21,230 nt of DNA, from the IMG/VR virus record IMGVR_UViG_3300046010_016325, positions 1-21,230 of that record; one strand, written 5' to 3'. The position numbers and the translations under genes were made by a program. Of this stretch, positions 1-7,844 are shown piece after piece. This DNA comes from a virus. The notes under the pieces were generated by a model. The model did not search any database. It was not told where the DNA came from and was given only the letters and a program-made list of their open reading frames with translations. Each line of letters opens with the position of its first letter. Position 1 is the stretch's first letter.

Positions 1-116
1 AATAGTGATTCGGCCCGACTCAGTGCTCGCTGAGCAGAATCTTTTTCCGCAGTGAGATTGGCGATCTGGTCGATCAGCTGATCTTTCTTGACGAGTAAGG
101 CGGCTAGATCGGCCAT
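1..116 (-). CDS. N-terminal part of a small unknown, coiled-coil-like protein (runs off the window)
   Basis: An open frame starts at ATG 116-114 and reads 38 codons to the window edge without a stop. It lies 3 bases after the gp53 stop codon, with GGATT upstream as a weak ribosome site. The visible protein is rich in Ala, Leu, Lys, Gln, Asp and Glu and has heptad-like Leu/Ile spacing (LLVKKDQLIDQIANL), which suggests a helix or coiled coil. It is the last visible gene of the minus-strand structural block and is presumably co-transcribed with gp53. The family is not recognised and the C-terminus is missing. Confidence 0.6.
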   Translation of the reverse strand, partial: MADLAALLVKKDQLIDQIANLTAEKDSAQRALSRAESL

Positions 117-119
117 GTG

Positions 120-419
120 TTAGAATCCCAACACGGATTGCAGTGTGGTTATCTTGGGAAGATAAATGGTTTCACCGGCCACGAAGTCCCAGGGTGGTGC
201 TGTGAGCGTGTTGGGATTGCGTTGATAAAACACCCACCAGAGATCCGGCAGATCATACAGGTCAAAGGCCAGCATGTCCGGCCGGTACTGATAGGTTTCG
301 TTGATCTGGAACAATTGATCATCCAATTCCTTGGGGATCACACGATTGACCATGATGTCCAGATAGAACTGGGCATAGGGCGTGGCGAAGTAAGGACTAG
401 TTGAATTGTAAACGGCCAT
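120..419 (-). CDS. 53: Baseplate wedge protein gp53-like (LysM-like)
   Basis: This 99-aa protein starts at ATG 419-417, which overlaps the stop of the upstream gene (TAATG); an in-frame TTG at 425 is less likely. The C-terminal half (RPDMLAFDLYDLPDLWWVFY, then a DFVAGETIYLPK-like segment) has the pattern of the LysM-like domain of T4 gp53-type wedge proteins: a 'pattern RPD-LA-DLY-D-WW', a RNPN segment and a final G-IY-P strand. T4 gp53 is longer (about 196 aa), so this would be a compact version. In T4, gp53 joins baseplate wedges into the hexagonal ring. The stop-start overlap implies coupled synthesis with the preceding structural protein. The assignment rests on remembered motif patterns, not on an alignment. 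Confidence 0.6.
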   Translation of the reverse strand: MAVYNSTSPYFATPYAQFYLDIMVNRVIPKELDDQLFQINETYQYRPDMLAFDLYDLPDLWWVFYQRNPNTLTAPPWDFVAGETIYLPKITTLQSVLGF

Positions 420-3400
420 TACCAAAATCCTCCTTTGAGCAGATCACCATTGGCATACTGTTTGAGACTGAACTGTTTAGACACCTGTTCACGGCTCTGC
501 ATGGGATGCAGTATGATGCTGATCTCCATCTTGGTGGGCACATAGGTGGGTCTGTTGGTGCCCAGGGTGGGCGGTGCCGGAGGTGAAGCTATGGCACCTT
601 TTTTGATGCCCTGTGGTTTCAGCACATTGTTGATCCTGGTCCAGGCCGACGAAAATGGGTTGGTGGGCAGGTCCTGCCTGTCTCGACGTTGCAGCAAATT
701 GGTTCCGTTGATGTTGGGACTTCCTGCACGTATGTAGTCCACGTCAGCGGGCAGCACGTAGTTAAATGAGGCCACCACGCAGGGTGCGAGATTGAACTGA
801 TATTCGCCTAGGCCTTGAAGGAACACCAAGGGTGGCGGTGCTCCGCTGGTGGCATCCTGACCATAGAACATCTTGGTCACAGATCGGAAGAAGTGTATCA
901 CTGCCAAGAGATAGTTGGCCTCTGCTGTGTCCTGGGCAGTGAATGTGGCATTGATCTGTATGTCTTCCACTTGGCTGCCTTGATAAAAGAATCCGCGGTA
1001 ATTAGAATGTGTGAGGTTGTAGGAGTTGTAAGTGGCCTTGTAGGCCGTGGTGATCTGCGGTGTGTATGGGAACACCACACCATCTGTCACGGCCAAGGGC
1101 TGCAGGATTCCAGGGTTGTCGCTCTTGTAGAGATATTCAGCCAAGGGTGCCAGTCTGAGCCGCACACGCCAGTCACCGTCGTTGGCCTGTTTGCGTTGCT
1201 GCTGCAGGATGGCCTGGGCACGGGCACGGTCCAGCGTGGATCGCTGCCGGGCTGCTTCTGCGGACGACAACGTGGTCAGTCCATCAGGTCCAAATTCAAC
1301 TTGTTGATCTGCCCGGGCAGCATCAATCTCTTCGTCGGTGAGTTCTTCAGCGTCGCTGCGACCTTCCACATCGCTGTAGGGATCGATCTCGTTTTCGAGA
1401 TCATAGTCTATGGGATTGTCTTCGGCCTGTATCTCTTCTTCGGTGAGATCTCGACCCAACACATCCTCATAGGGATCTACTTCTACTTCGTTGCTGTAGT
1501 CAATGGGATTGTCTTCGGCCTGTATCTCTTCTTCGGTGAGATCTCTGTCTGCTATGGCATTGTAGGGATCAATGTCTTCTTCGAGATCATAATCCACAGG
1601 ATTGTCTTCGGCCTGTATCTCTTCTTCGGTGAGGTCACGACCGAGCACATCCTCATAGGGATCAACTTCTACTTCGTTGGCTCTATCCAGTATGTCTGGA
1701 TCCAAGGGTTCATCCACATCACCATAGCCGGGCCCAGGATCTTGGTCCAGGTCATCACCACCGTCGATGTCTGCAGCGGATAACACAAAATCATCCTGTG
1801 GTGTGATCTCAGGATCGGCTGCTTCTTCTTCCGCAGTGAGTTCGGTGTCGGCTTCAGTTTCGGCCACTCGTTCCTCAAGTTCTTCCAGTGTGAGATCCAG
1901 TTCTTCTGTTTCGGATTCAATCTCAGGTGGTGGAGGAGCGTCAATCACCGCACGCACTGCTTCGGGATTTTCCTGGAAGAAGGCTGCCTCGGCCGCGGCA
2001 GCTTCATCACTGACAAAGGGTTCCTGGAAATTGGCACCGGTCTCGTTGACCTGGGTGGCTGTCTGGGCTTGATATTCAGCGACCTCTTCGTCGGTGAGTG
2101 GTGCTGGACCAGTATCTATTTCAGCTGCAGGAACTTCTTCTATGGCAGGCTCTGTGACTTCAGGATCGGCAGCCGTTTGTTCTTCAGTGAGTTCAGTGAC
2201 TGCTTCGGTCTCTATTTCAGCTGCAGGCACTGCTTCGGGCGTCTGTGCTGCTTCTGACACTGCCACTTCGGGATCTGCTGCAGGATTGACATTTTCGGGT
2301 ATGACTTCCACGGTGTCCAGGCTGGGCACAGGATCCGCCACAGGATCTACGAAAGTGTCAACCTGGGGATCTTCACCCGCAGCCAGCACCGTGGGATCTG
2401 TTTCGGCCACGGCCTGCTCGGCCTCTACCAGAGCAGCATCAGCGGCTGCAGTGACCTGGGACTGTTCTTCCAAGGCAGCAATCTGTGTGTCGCTGAGAGG
2501 TATGCCTGCGGAAGTCTGTTCTTTAGCTGCAATGAGATCTTCGCGTAGTTTCTGGTTTTCGGCGATGGCTTTTTGTTCGGCTTCTGATGCAACCTGTTTG
2601 CTTGTTTGTATACTTTGTTCTTCACTGACGACCTCGCCATTGGCATCAACCACCAATCTTTCTGTTACGCCGCCGCCTTGAGCGACATCAATTATGCCCA
2701 CAGGTTGGCCACCCACAGTTTCGATCGTCGTTAACCTGGCGGGTCCTGTATCATAACTTACCGTGGTGCTGATGGGTTCACCATCCTTGGTTATGGTGGA
2801 AGTGGTCAGCGGTCCATTGGTATAATTAGTGAGCTGTACGCCGTCGGTGGTAGTGGTCACAGAGAACCCGTCGATGGTGGGCGTAGTGTAAGATGTTTCT
2901 TGGCCAGCGGCATCATAGCGGAATGTTCCGTCAGCACCGGAAATCTCATAACTGCCGTCTCTATTGATGGTTTCTCTGCGGCCGTCACCGAGGTCGACCA
3001 CTACTGATCCTCGGTCATTGATGCTTTCGGGGTTGGTAGCTGCGGCCTGGATCCAACGATTTTCTTGCTGGGCCTGTTCCGCACGGAAAGCAGCATCGGG
3101 TGGCGGTGGTGGTCGTTGGAAGGTACCCGCACCCTCAGTTGATGGTGGAGGTATCTGTGGATCTTCTGTAGGATATGAAGGTGCGGATTCAACGCCAGCG
3201 ACCGGAGTACCCGAAGTTAGGCCGCCTGCCGTGAGTCCTTTCACGGGCTCGCTGACTATGGGTCCTGCTGGTTGACCAAGACCCGGTATGGTAGTGTTCA
3301 ATGTGCCAATGGTCTGGCCGTCTGTGCCCTGCTGTTGCGGCACGCCCACGCCCACAGTGCCCGGAGCAGTGGTGGGAGGAGGTGCAGAAAGTTCTTCTCT

Positions 3401-3736
3401 CAGTGCTTGTTGGCTGGTGGGTGCATTGGTGTAGAGATCCTGCTGTTCTTGGGCATAACGAGCGGCATAGGCATCTTTGTTTCCACCGGCAGCAGCATCA
3501 GCACCGGTGCGGATGTTGGTGAGTTCTTGGCGGAATTCTGGACTGACATTGGTGCCGGTTTCAAAGTTGGCATCAGCATCGGCCAGTTTGTTCACGGCCT
3601 GTTCCTTGGCCCGGGCAGCGGCGTACTGCTCGTAGGAGCCGTCAGCTGGCGTGCTGGCCTGGCCGTTGGTGGTCAAGGCATCGTATTCTGCTTGGCTTAC
3701 TTCTCGTAGTTCACCATTGATATTGATCTGGGGCAT
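419..3736 (-). CDS. Large virion structural protein (baseplate/tail) with acidic repeat linker
   Basis: The 1105-aa protein has three zones. Residues about 1-240 are Ala/Gln/Pro rich and look disordered, followed at about 240-380 by Gly/Thr-rich beta segments resembling YD-type repeats (DGSYEISGADGTFRYDAAG). Residues about 380-840 are extremely acidic, poor in aromatics and contain 31-residue tandem repeats. Residues about 850-1105 look globular (RVRLRLAPLAEYLY, AVIHFFRSVTKMFYGQDA, PPPLVFLQGLGEYQFN, PCVVASFNYVLP, VDYIRAG). This last zone resembles a structural domain of marine T4-like phages, possibly the tail-tube cap/initiator (gp48/gp54) group, but I cannot assign it firmly. A late-promoter motif lies 22 bases upstream of the start. 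The stop overlaps the gp53 start. A sperm-like acidic linker of about 450 residues between two structural ends is unusual. Confidence 0.75.
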   Translation of the reverse strand: MPQININGELREVSQAEYDALTTNGQASTPADGSYEQYAAARAKEQAVNKLADADANFETGTNVSPEFRQELTNIRTGADAAAGGNKDAYAARYAQEQQDLYTNAPTSQQALREELSAPPPTTAPGTVGVGVPQQQGTDGQTIGTLNTTIPGLGQPAGPIVSEPVKGLTAGGLTSGTPVAGVESAPSYPTEDPQIPPPSTEGAGTFQRPPPPPDAAFRAEQAQQENRWIQAAATNPESINDRGSVVVDLGDGRRETINRDGSYEISGADGTFRYDAAGQETSYTTPTIDGFSVTTTTDGVQLTNYTNGPLTTSTITKDGEPISTTVSYDTGPARLTTIETVGGQPVGIIDVAQGGGVTERLVVDANGEVVSEEQSIQTSKQVASEAEQKAIAENQKLREDLIAAKEQTSAGIPLSDTQIAALEEQSQVTAAADAALVEAEQAVAETDPTVLAAGEDPQVDTFVDPVADPVPSLDTVEVIPENVNPAADPEVAVSEAAQTPEAVPAAEIETEAVTELTEEQTAADPEVTEPAIEEVPAAEIDTGPAPLTDEEVAEYQAQTATQVNETGANFQEPFVSDEAAAAEAAFFQENPEAVRAVIDAPPPPEIESETEELDLTLEELEERVAETEADTELTAEEEAADPEITPQDDFVLSAADIDGGDDLDQDPGPGYGDVDEPLDPDILDRANEVEVDPYEDVLGRDLTEEEIQAEDNPVDYDLEEDIDPYNAIADRDLTEEEIQAEDNPIDYSNEVEVDPYEDVLGRDLTEEEIQAEDNPIDYDLENEIDPYSDVEGRSDAEELTDEEIDAARADQQVEFGPDGLTTLSSAEAARQRSTLDRARAQAILQQQRKQANDGDWRVRLRLAPLAEYLYKSDNPGILQPLAVTDGVVFPYTPQITTAYKATYNSYNLTHSNYRGFFYQGSQVEDIQINATFTAQDTAEANYLLAVIHFFRSVTKMFYGQDATSGAPPPLVFLQGLGEYQFNLAPCVVASFNYVLPADVDYIRAGSPNINGTNLLQRRDRQDLPTNPFSSAWTRINNVLKPQGIKKGAIASPPAPPTLGTNRPTYVPTKMEISIILHPMQSREQVSKQFSLKQYANGDLLKGGFW
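1310..1675 (-). repeat. 93-bp (31-aa) in-frame tandem repeat, about 3.9 copies
   Basis: Inside the large structural gene, copies begin at 1675, 1582, 1489 and 1396 (minus strand), the last one diverged and incomplete. The unit reads E-x-E/D-x-DPY..., then DLTEEEIQAEDNP and (I/V)DY. Copies 1 and 3 are nearly identical, giving a 186-bp higher-order period. The period is a multiple of 3, so copy number can change without breaking the frame. The encoded peptide is strongly acidic. Confidence 0.9.
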
Positions 3737-3758
3737 GGGGGGTCAGCATCCTATGTGA

Positions 3759-3766
3759 TATTTATG
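3759..3766 (-). promoter_or_regulatory. Putative T4-type late promoter for the large structural gene
   Basis: On the minus strand the motif reads CATAAATA, one base away from the T4 late consensus TATAAATA. It lies 22 bases before the ATG at 3736, leaving a short leader with an AGGA-like ribosome site. Such motifs are read by RNA polymerase carrying gp55, which is encoded just across this intergenic region. Confidence 0.65.
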
Positions 3767-3800
3767 GGCTATAAAAACGGCTAAGTTTATCATATCGAGG

Positions 3801-3828
3801 TTGACAACCGTGGCGTTTGTGCTACAAT
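3801..3828 (+). promoter_or_regulatory. Putative sigma70-type promoter for gp55
   Basis: TTGACA at 3801-3806 and TACAAT at 3823-3828 are separated by 16 bases. This is a near-consensus host-type promoter, 20 bases before the gp55 start. It would let the late sigma factor be made by host polymerase before late transcription begins. Confidence 0.65.
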
Positions 3829-3833
3829 AAATA
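3826..3833 (+). promoter_or_regulatory. Late-promoter-like motif overlapping the gp55 -10 box
   Basis: AATAAATA matches the T4 late consensus TATAAATA at 7 of 8 positions. It overlaps the sigma70-type -10 hexamer and ends 15 bases before the gp55 ATG. The ribosome site GGAG at 3841-3844 follows. If active, gp55 would also feed back on its own gene. Confidence 0.4.
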
Positions 3834-3848
3834 CATTCTAGGAGAATC

Positions 3849-4757
3849 ATGTTGTCAACTACACTGCCGTTGAAGCCTCCCCCCAAAGTCAACTATCTCA
3901 ACAACCGAGATCTTTTAAAAGAAATACACCTCAGCAAGAACACCTACTGCAGTTTTCGAGACCCTGTAGCGGATCATCAGTACGACATTATCTTGCCCTC
4001 AGTGAGCAAAATCAACCAAAGGACCATAGCCGAAGCCCGCAGGAATCGTGCGGCCCGGCTCACCAAAGAAACCGGCACCGAAGTCAACGAAAAAAAGATA
4101 CTTTGCACAGATCTGGTGTTCCGCATCATGACCTGGGAACACATACCCATGGCCGCCAAAAAAGTGCCCAAGACCGCTGCCAAGAAAAAGAAAAGCATCG
4201 AAGACATCCTGGGTTTTGAGGAACTGCCGCCCGAGGATCCGCTAGCGGATCTCGTGGATGAACCCATCCTGGATCCGGTGCATGTGCGTGTGAATTTTCC
4301 ACCGTTTTTCCATTATCGTGTCACCGACCATCGCGTGCCTTATCTGGTGGGCCGAAGCCATTGGCAAGGTGATGTAGATACCGGTTCCTACAGCCGAGAT
4401 CACGGCACCATGACCCGCAAATTGGCCATGATGTTCATGAAACTGTGCGAGCGGTATGCCACAAGATCCAACTGGCGAGGCTATACCTACAACGAAGAAA
4501 TGCGTGGTCAAGCACTGTTGCAATTAAGCCAGATTGGCCTGCAGTTTGACGAATCAAAGTCCAGCAATCCTTTTGCCTACTACACAGCGGCCATAACCAA
4601 TTCGTTTACAAGAGTACTCAACATCGAAAAGAAAAATCAAAACATCAGAGATGACATACTGGAGATGAATGGTTTGAATCCATCCTGGACCCGGCAGTAT
4701 TCACAAGCCGGTACCACGGCCACTACTTCGGTGGTTGCTATCTCTTCAGAAGACTAG
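3849..4757 (+). CDS. 55: Late-transcription sigma factor gp55, with an extra N-terminal domain
   Basis: The 302-aa product is longer than T4 gp55 (185 aa). Residues about 160-275 carry the gp55-like core: a basic helix-rich segment, then NPFAYYTAAITNSFTRVLNI followed by EKKNQNIRDDILEMNG, which matches the sigma-2-like region of gp55. Residues 1-100 (YLNNRDLLKEIHLSKNTYCS onward) look like a separate small domain of the type found as a free-standing conserved hypothetical protein in marine T4-like phages, as I recall. A Lys/Ala linker at about 101-116 joins the halves. An internal ATG at 4149 (residue 101), with GGGA 10 bases upstream, could start a separate gp55 of 202 aa. gp55 binds host RNA polymerase and recognises TATAAATA-type late promoters, present in this window. 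The gene is followed by gp47 after 12 bases. Confidence 0.85.
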   Translation: MLSTTLPLKPPPKVNYLNNRDLLKEIHLSKNTYCSFRDPVADHQYDIILPSVSKINQRTIAEARRNRAARLTKETGTEVNEKKILCTDLVFRIMTWEHIPMAAKKVPKTAAKKKKSIEDILGFEELPPEDPLADLVDEPILDPVHVRVNFPPFFHYRVTDHRVPYLVGRSHWQGDVDTGSYSRDHGTMTRKLAMMFMKLCERYATRSNWRGYTYNEEMRGQALLQLSQIGLQFDESKSSNPFAYYTAAITNSFTRVLNIEKKNQNIRDDILEMNGLNPSWTRQYSQAGTTATTSVVAISSED

Positions 4758-4769
4758 TATACTGATCCA

Positions 4770-5786
4770 ATGACCAACTTATTCCGCAAGACCGCGGTAT
4801 TCACCGACATCCACTTTGGCTTGAAGTCAAACAGTCTTTTACACAACCAAGACTGCGAAAAATTCGTGGATTGGTTCATCGCCACTGCCCAAGAACAGGG
4901 CTGCGAGACCGGCATGTTCCTGGGAGACTGGAGCCATCATCGGGCCAGCATCAACATGCAGACCTTGCAGTACAGCCTGCGTGCTTTGGAAAAACTCAGT
5001 GCAGCATTTGATCGATTCTATTTCATCCCGGGCAATCATGATCTTTATTATCGCGATCGGCGAGACATCTACTCAACTGAATGGGCTCGTCACATACCCA
5101 ACATCATCATCTGCAATGATTGGTTCCAGGACGGTGATGTGATCATAGCTCCTTGGTTGGTGGGCGACGACCATAAAAAGATCTCCAAGATGTCGGCCCG
5201 ATACATGTTTGGTCATTTTGAGTTGCCACACTTCAAGATGAATGCCATGGTAGAGATGCCCGATCATGGCGAAATCGCCGTGGAGCACTTTGGTCATTAT
5301 GATCGTGTGTTTTCTGGGCATTTCCATCTCAGGCAACACAAACGCAACATAACCTATATCGGCAATGCTTTTCCACATAACTTTGCCGACGCAGGCGATG
5401 ATCAGCGAGGTGCCATGATCTTGGAATGGGGGCAGGAACCCGTGTTTGTGGCCTGGCCCGAACAACCTCTGTACAATGTCTGGGATCTCAGTTACGTGAT
5501 CGACAACGCTGATCGGATACTACGACCCAACATGCATGTGCGAGTGCAGCTGGACATTGAAATTTCCTACGAAGAAGCCAACTACATCAAAGAAACGTTC
5601 ATCACCAAGCATGGTCTGAGAGAAATGGCCTTGATGCCAAACAAACGCACGGCTCTGGAAGAAGACATGGCACCCGGGGATGTGAAATTCGAAAGCGTGG
5701 ACCAGATAGTCACTGATCAGATCGTCAAGATCGAATCAGAATTCTACGATCCAAAATTGCTGCTGCAGATCTACCAGGCCTTATGA
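4770..5786 (+). CDS. 47: Recombination endonuclease subunit gp47 (SbcD/Mre11-like)
   Basis: The 338-aa protein matches T4 gp47 in length and has the metallophosphatase motifs in order: D13-x-H15 (FTDIHFG), GD53W, GNH90D91, GH149 and GH184FH186. These residues bind two metals and cleave DNA. With gp46 it forms the Mre11/Rad50-like complex that resects DNA ends for recombination-dependent replication. No clear ribosome site is visible before the ATG; the gene follows gp55 by 12 bases. Its stop overlaps the next ATG (ATGA). In T4, genes 46 and 47 are close together, but here five accessory genes separate them. Confidence 0.92.
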   Translation: MTNLFRKTAVFTDIHFGLKSNSLLHNQDCEKFVDWFIATAQEQGCETGMFLGDWSHHRASINMQTLQYSLRALEKLSAAFDRFYFIPGNHDLYYRDRRDIYSTEWARHIPNIIICNDWFQDGDVIIAPWLVGDDHKKISKMSARYMFGHFELPHFKMNAMVEMPDHGEIAVEHFGHYDRVFSGHFHLRQHKRNITYIGNAFPHNFADAGDDQRGAMILEWGQEPVFVAWPEQPLYNVWDLSYVIDNADRILRPNMHVRVQLDIEISYEEANYIKETFITKHGLREMALMPNKRTALEEDMAPGDVKFESVDQIVTDQIVKIESEFYDPKLLLQIYQAL

Positions 5787-6601
5787 TCTACTGTGTCTGG
5801 TACCCCAGTGGTGGCTTTGGTCATTTTATCAATGCAGTGATTTCTTTTTTTGGCGACAATTTCCAAAGACCCCAGGGTGACTATTCATTTTTAGGTGACG
5901 GTCGTAGCCATGATACGCCGCTGTCTTTGCCCAAATTAGACAAAAAAACTCTTTACAGGTATTCTACGATCAATGTGGATCCCGGTTTGGATCACAGTGT
6001 GCTGATAGACAATGGCATAGAGGACGAAACTGTGGATTTCCTTCATTTCTTTCCACAGGCAAAATTGATAAAAATCTGTTACGATGACAAGACCTGGCCC
6101 ATAGTGGCCCAGACACACATCATCAAGGCCATGCAATCGGATCTGGACAGCGAGATAGCACTGGATATCGATCTCTGGCCCGATGCTGCAGATTGGGCAC
6201 GGAGAGAAAAATATTTCCTTTATCTACGAGACCACGATTTCCGTCATCGATGGAGACCTGACCATTTGTCCGTGCCATTTCATTTGAAATATTTGTTGGA
6301 ATATGATTCCATGATCCAGGAGTTTGATGGTCTTGGTATAACTGTGCGAGGCAGCGAAAAAATCTGGCAACAATGGTTTGCCAGCAATGAAAAATATCTA
6401 TCTCCGGTGTTGCTGGCCCAGGACGTGATCCGATCTATCAACAACGGTCAGAACCGTGATCTCAGTCACATCAAAGATCTATGGACTCAGGCCGTGATTT
6501 ACTATTTCATATGGTTGGAATTTGGTAAGGAAATTCCGCACAATGATTATGCAGATTTTTTCCCTGACACTGATGCCATGACCAGATTCCTGATGTCATG
6601 A
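5783..6601 (+). CDS. Sulfotransferase-like phage protein (P-loop-like N-terminus), function unknown
   Basis: The 272-aa protein overlaps gp47 by ATGA, so it is probably translated by coupling. Its N-terminus, WYPSGGFGHFINAVISFF, resembles the glycine-rich 5'-phosphate-binding loop of sulfotransferases (YP-x-G-G-x-G). A later segment, LEYDSMIQEFDGLGI, and the aromatic-rich body fit the loose family of sulfotransferase-like proteins in marine myoviruses. No downstream 3'-phosphate-binding motif could be confirmed. The first gene of the five-gene insert between gp47 and gp46 shares its N-terminal pattern with the last one (8343-9236). The role could be modification of glycans or small molecules, but this is inferred. 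Confidence 0.6.
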   Translation: MIYCVWYPSGGFGHFINAVISFFGDNFQRPQGDYSFLGDGRSHDTPLSLPKLDKKTLYRYSTINVDPGLDHSVLIDNGIEDETVDFLHFFPQAKLIKICYDDKTWPIVAQTHIIKAMQSDLDSEIALDIDLWPDAADWARREKYFLYLRDHDFRHRWRPDHLSVPFHLKYLLEYDSMIQEFDGLGITVRGSEKIWQQWFASNEKYLSPVLLAQDVIRSINNGQNRDLSHIKDLWTQAVIYYFIWLEFGKEIPHNDYADFFPDTDAMTRFLMS

Positions 6602-7380
6602 ATATATTGACGATAGCCGACGGCTATGGTGACAGCGTGGCCTGTCCGGCCTGGTACCCAGACTACTTTAAGTGGCCGAAATTACTGCAGTTGATGACCA
6701 AAGGTACCACTGTGATCGACCTGTGTCGTTATGGTGCCGGCAACGAGTACATCGTGAACTGTCTCAAACATAATTCCGACCCAGCAGATGTTGTTTTTGT
6801 ACAATGGGCCATGCCAAACAGGCTTGATCTCGTGCTGTGTCATCCTCCTGACGTTTTGCAGCAATGGCAACAGAAAATCCAGGATGATCCGATATATTCA
6901 GACAACGTCATAGGACTTAAAAATGAGAATTGGTGGCTTTCGAGCTCTTCGACGGTTGACTGGGTGCAGACATATCATCACACGATATCATCTCGGCAGC
7001 ACGAGCTAAGATCGCAGATCTGGATCGAATATGCCGATAGATTTTTAGAAAACAAGCCGCATGGTTTTCTGCTGACCTCAAACAGCGAATATCTCAGCGA
7101 AGTACAAATCGACCCTGACAAATGGATCTGGCACCAGCCCTGGAAAGGCATGCATGATTGGAGATTCCACAGTCGATACAAAGATCTCGATCTGGGCTTG
7201 GTACAGCCCATTCCTTTGATACAGTTTGATTTCGTACGAGAATTTTTCATGCCAAAGTTTGATCTTTCCTGGAGAAACGAAAAAGAATTGCAGGCCGTCG
7301 AAAACCTGCTGTTTAAAAAACACAATGCATGCAAAGACAAAAAGCCGCCCAAAGTAAAACAAGGATATCATCCACGGTGA
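6598..7380 (+). CDS. SGNH-hydrolase-like protein, function unknown
   Basis: The 260-aa protein starts in an ATGA overlap with the upstream gene. The pattern of an N-terminal beta strand ending in DGYGDS, then a GAGNEYI segment at about 47-53 and DVVFVQWAMPNRLDL at about 64-78, follows the block order of SGNH/GDSL-type proteins found in marine phages (GDS, G-x-x-N, then a strand with a conserved turn). The usual GDSL serine position is altered or shifted, and no C-terminal DxxH was confirmed, so catalysis is uncertain. The Trp-rich C-terminal half (WIWHQPWKGMHDWRF) is not assignable. The stop overlaps the next gene (GTGA). Confidence 0.5.
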   Translation: MNILTIADGYGDSVACPAWYPDYFKWPKLLQLMTKGTTVIDLCRYGAGNEYIVNCLKHNSDPADVVFVQWAMPNRLDLVLCHPPDVLQQWQQKIQDDPIYSDNVIGLKNENWWLSSSSTVDWVQTYHHTISSRQHELRSQIWIEYADRFLENKPHGFLLTSNSEYLSEVQIDPDKWIWHQPWKGMHDWRFHSRYKDLDLGLVQPIPLIQFDFVREFFMPKFDLSWRNEKELQAVENLLFKKHNACKDKKPPKVKQGYHPR

Positions 7381-7844
7381 ATTGGCGACGTATACAATTG
7401 GTGGATGAGCTATGTGATCAAGATCAGACGATATTACGACTCGTCAATGGTCATCCGGTGCGATTAAATGGAAATCATCGAGGTTTTGATCAATTCATCA
7501 CACAAGATCAGGATAGCAATTTTGCCCTGGTATTGCTTACCGATCCGGCATGGATCAGTGAAATATTCCAACAGTTGGACGATTGGATCGATGATAAAAT
7601 TGATTTCGTTTACATAGGAATCAATAGATATTGCATACTCGGAAACGACACAATCACGGAGTATCATGATAACGGCATTGGGCGAGGACAACAGCTTGTG
7701 AATGTGCTACGTGATTTTTTGCTGGGAAAAGGTCTTGTCATGAAGACTTCGGGTACCTTTGACGACGATCTGGGACGATACTTTAATTTTGTACAACCGT
7801 TAACTTGGATTTATTGCGAACGTGAGACAGACCGCAGTCACTGA
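7377..7844 (+). CDS. Hypothetical phage protein (155 aa)
   Basis: The frame is open from 7329, but a GTG at 7377-7379 makes a GTGA overlap with the previous stop, just like its neighbours, and is the preferred start; AAGGAT lies about 14 bases upstream. The protein has alternating hydrophobic strands (FALVLL, FVYIGI) and an acidic body, suggesting a soluble alpha/beta fold. No catalytic motif or known family is recognised. It overlaps the next gene by 23 bases. The chain of overlaps indicates one polycistronic unit from gp47 to gp46. Confidence 0.6.
   Translation: MNWRRIQLVDELCDQDQTILRLVNGHPVRLNGNHRGFDQFITQDQDSNFALVLLTDPAWISEIFQQLDDWIDDKIDFVYIGINRYCILGNDTITEYHDNGIGRGQQLVNVLRDFLLGKGLVMKTSGTFDDDLGRYFNFVQPLTWIYCERETDRSH

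Noticed and set aside
815-1783. Long plus-strand frame of 322 codons opposite the large structural gene
   Set aside because: It is antisense to the acidic repeat region; the repeats keep the opposite frame open. No ribosome site or family pattern, and low-complexity translation.
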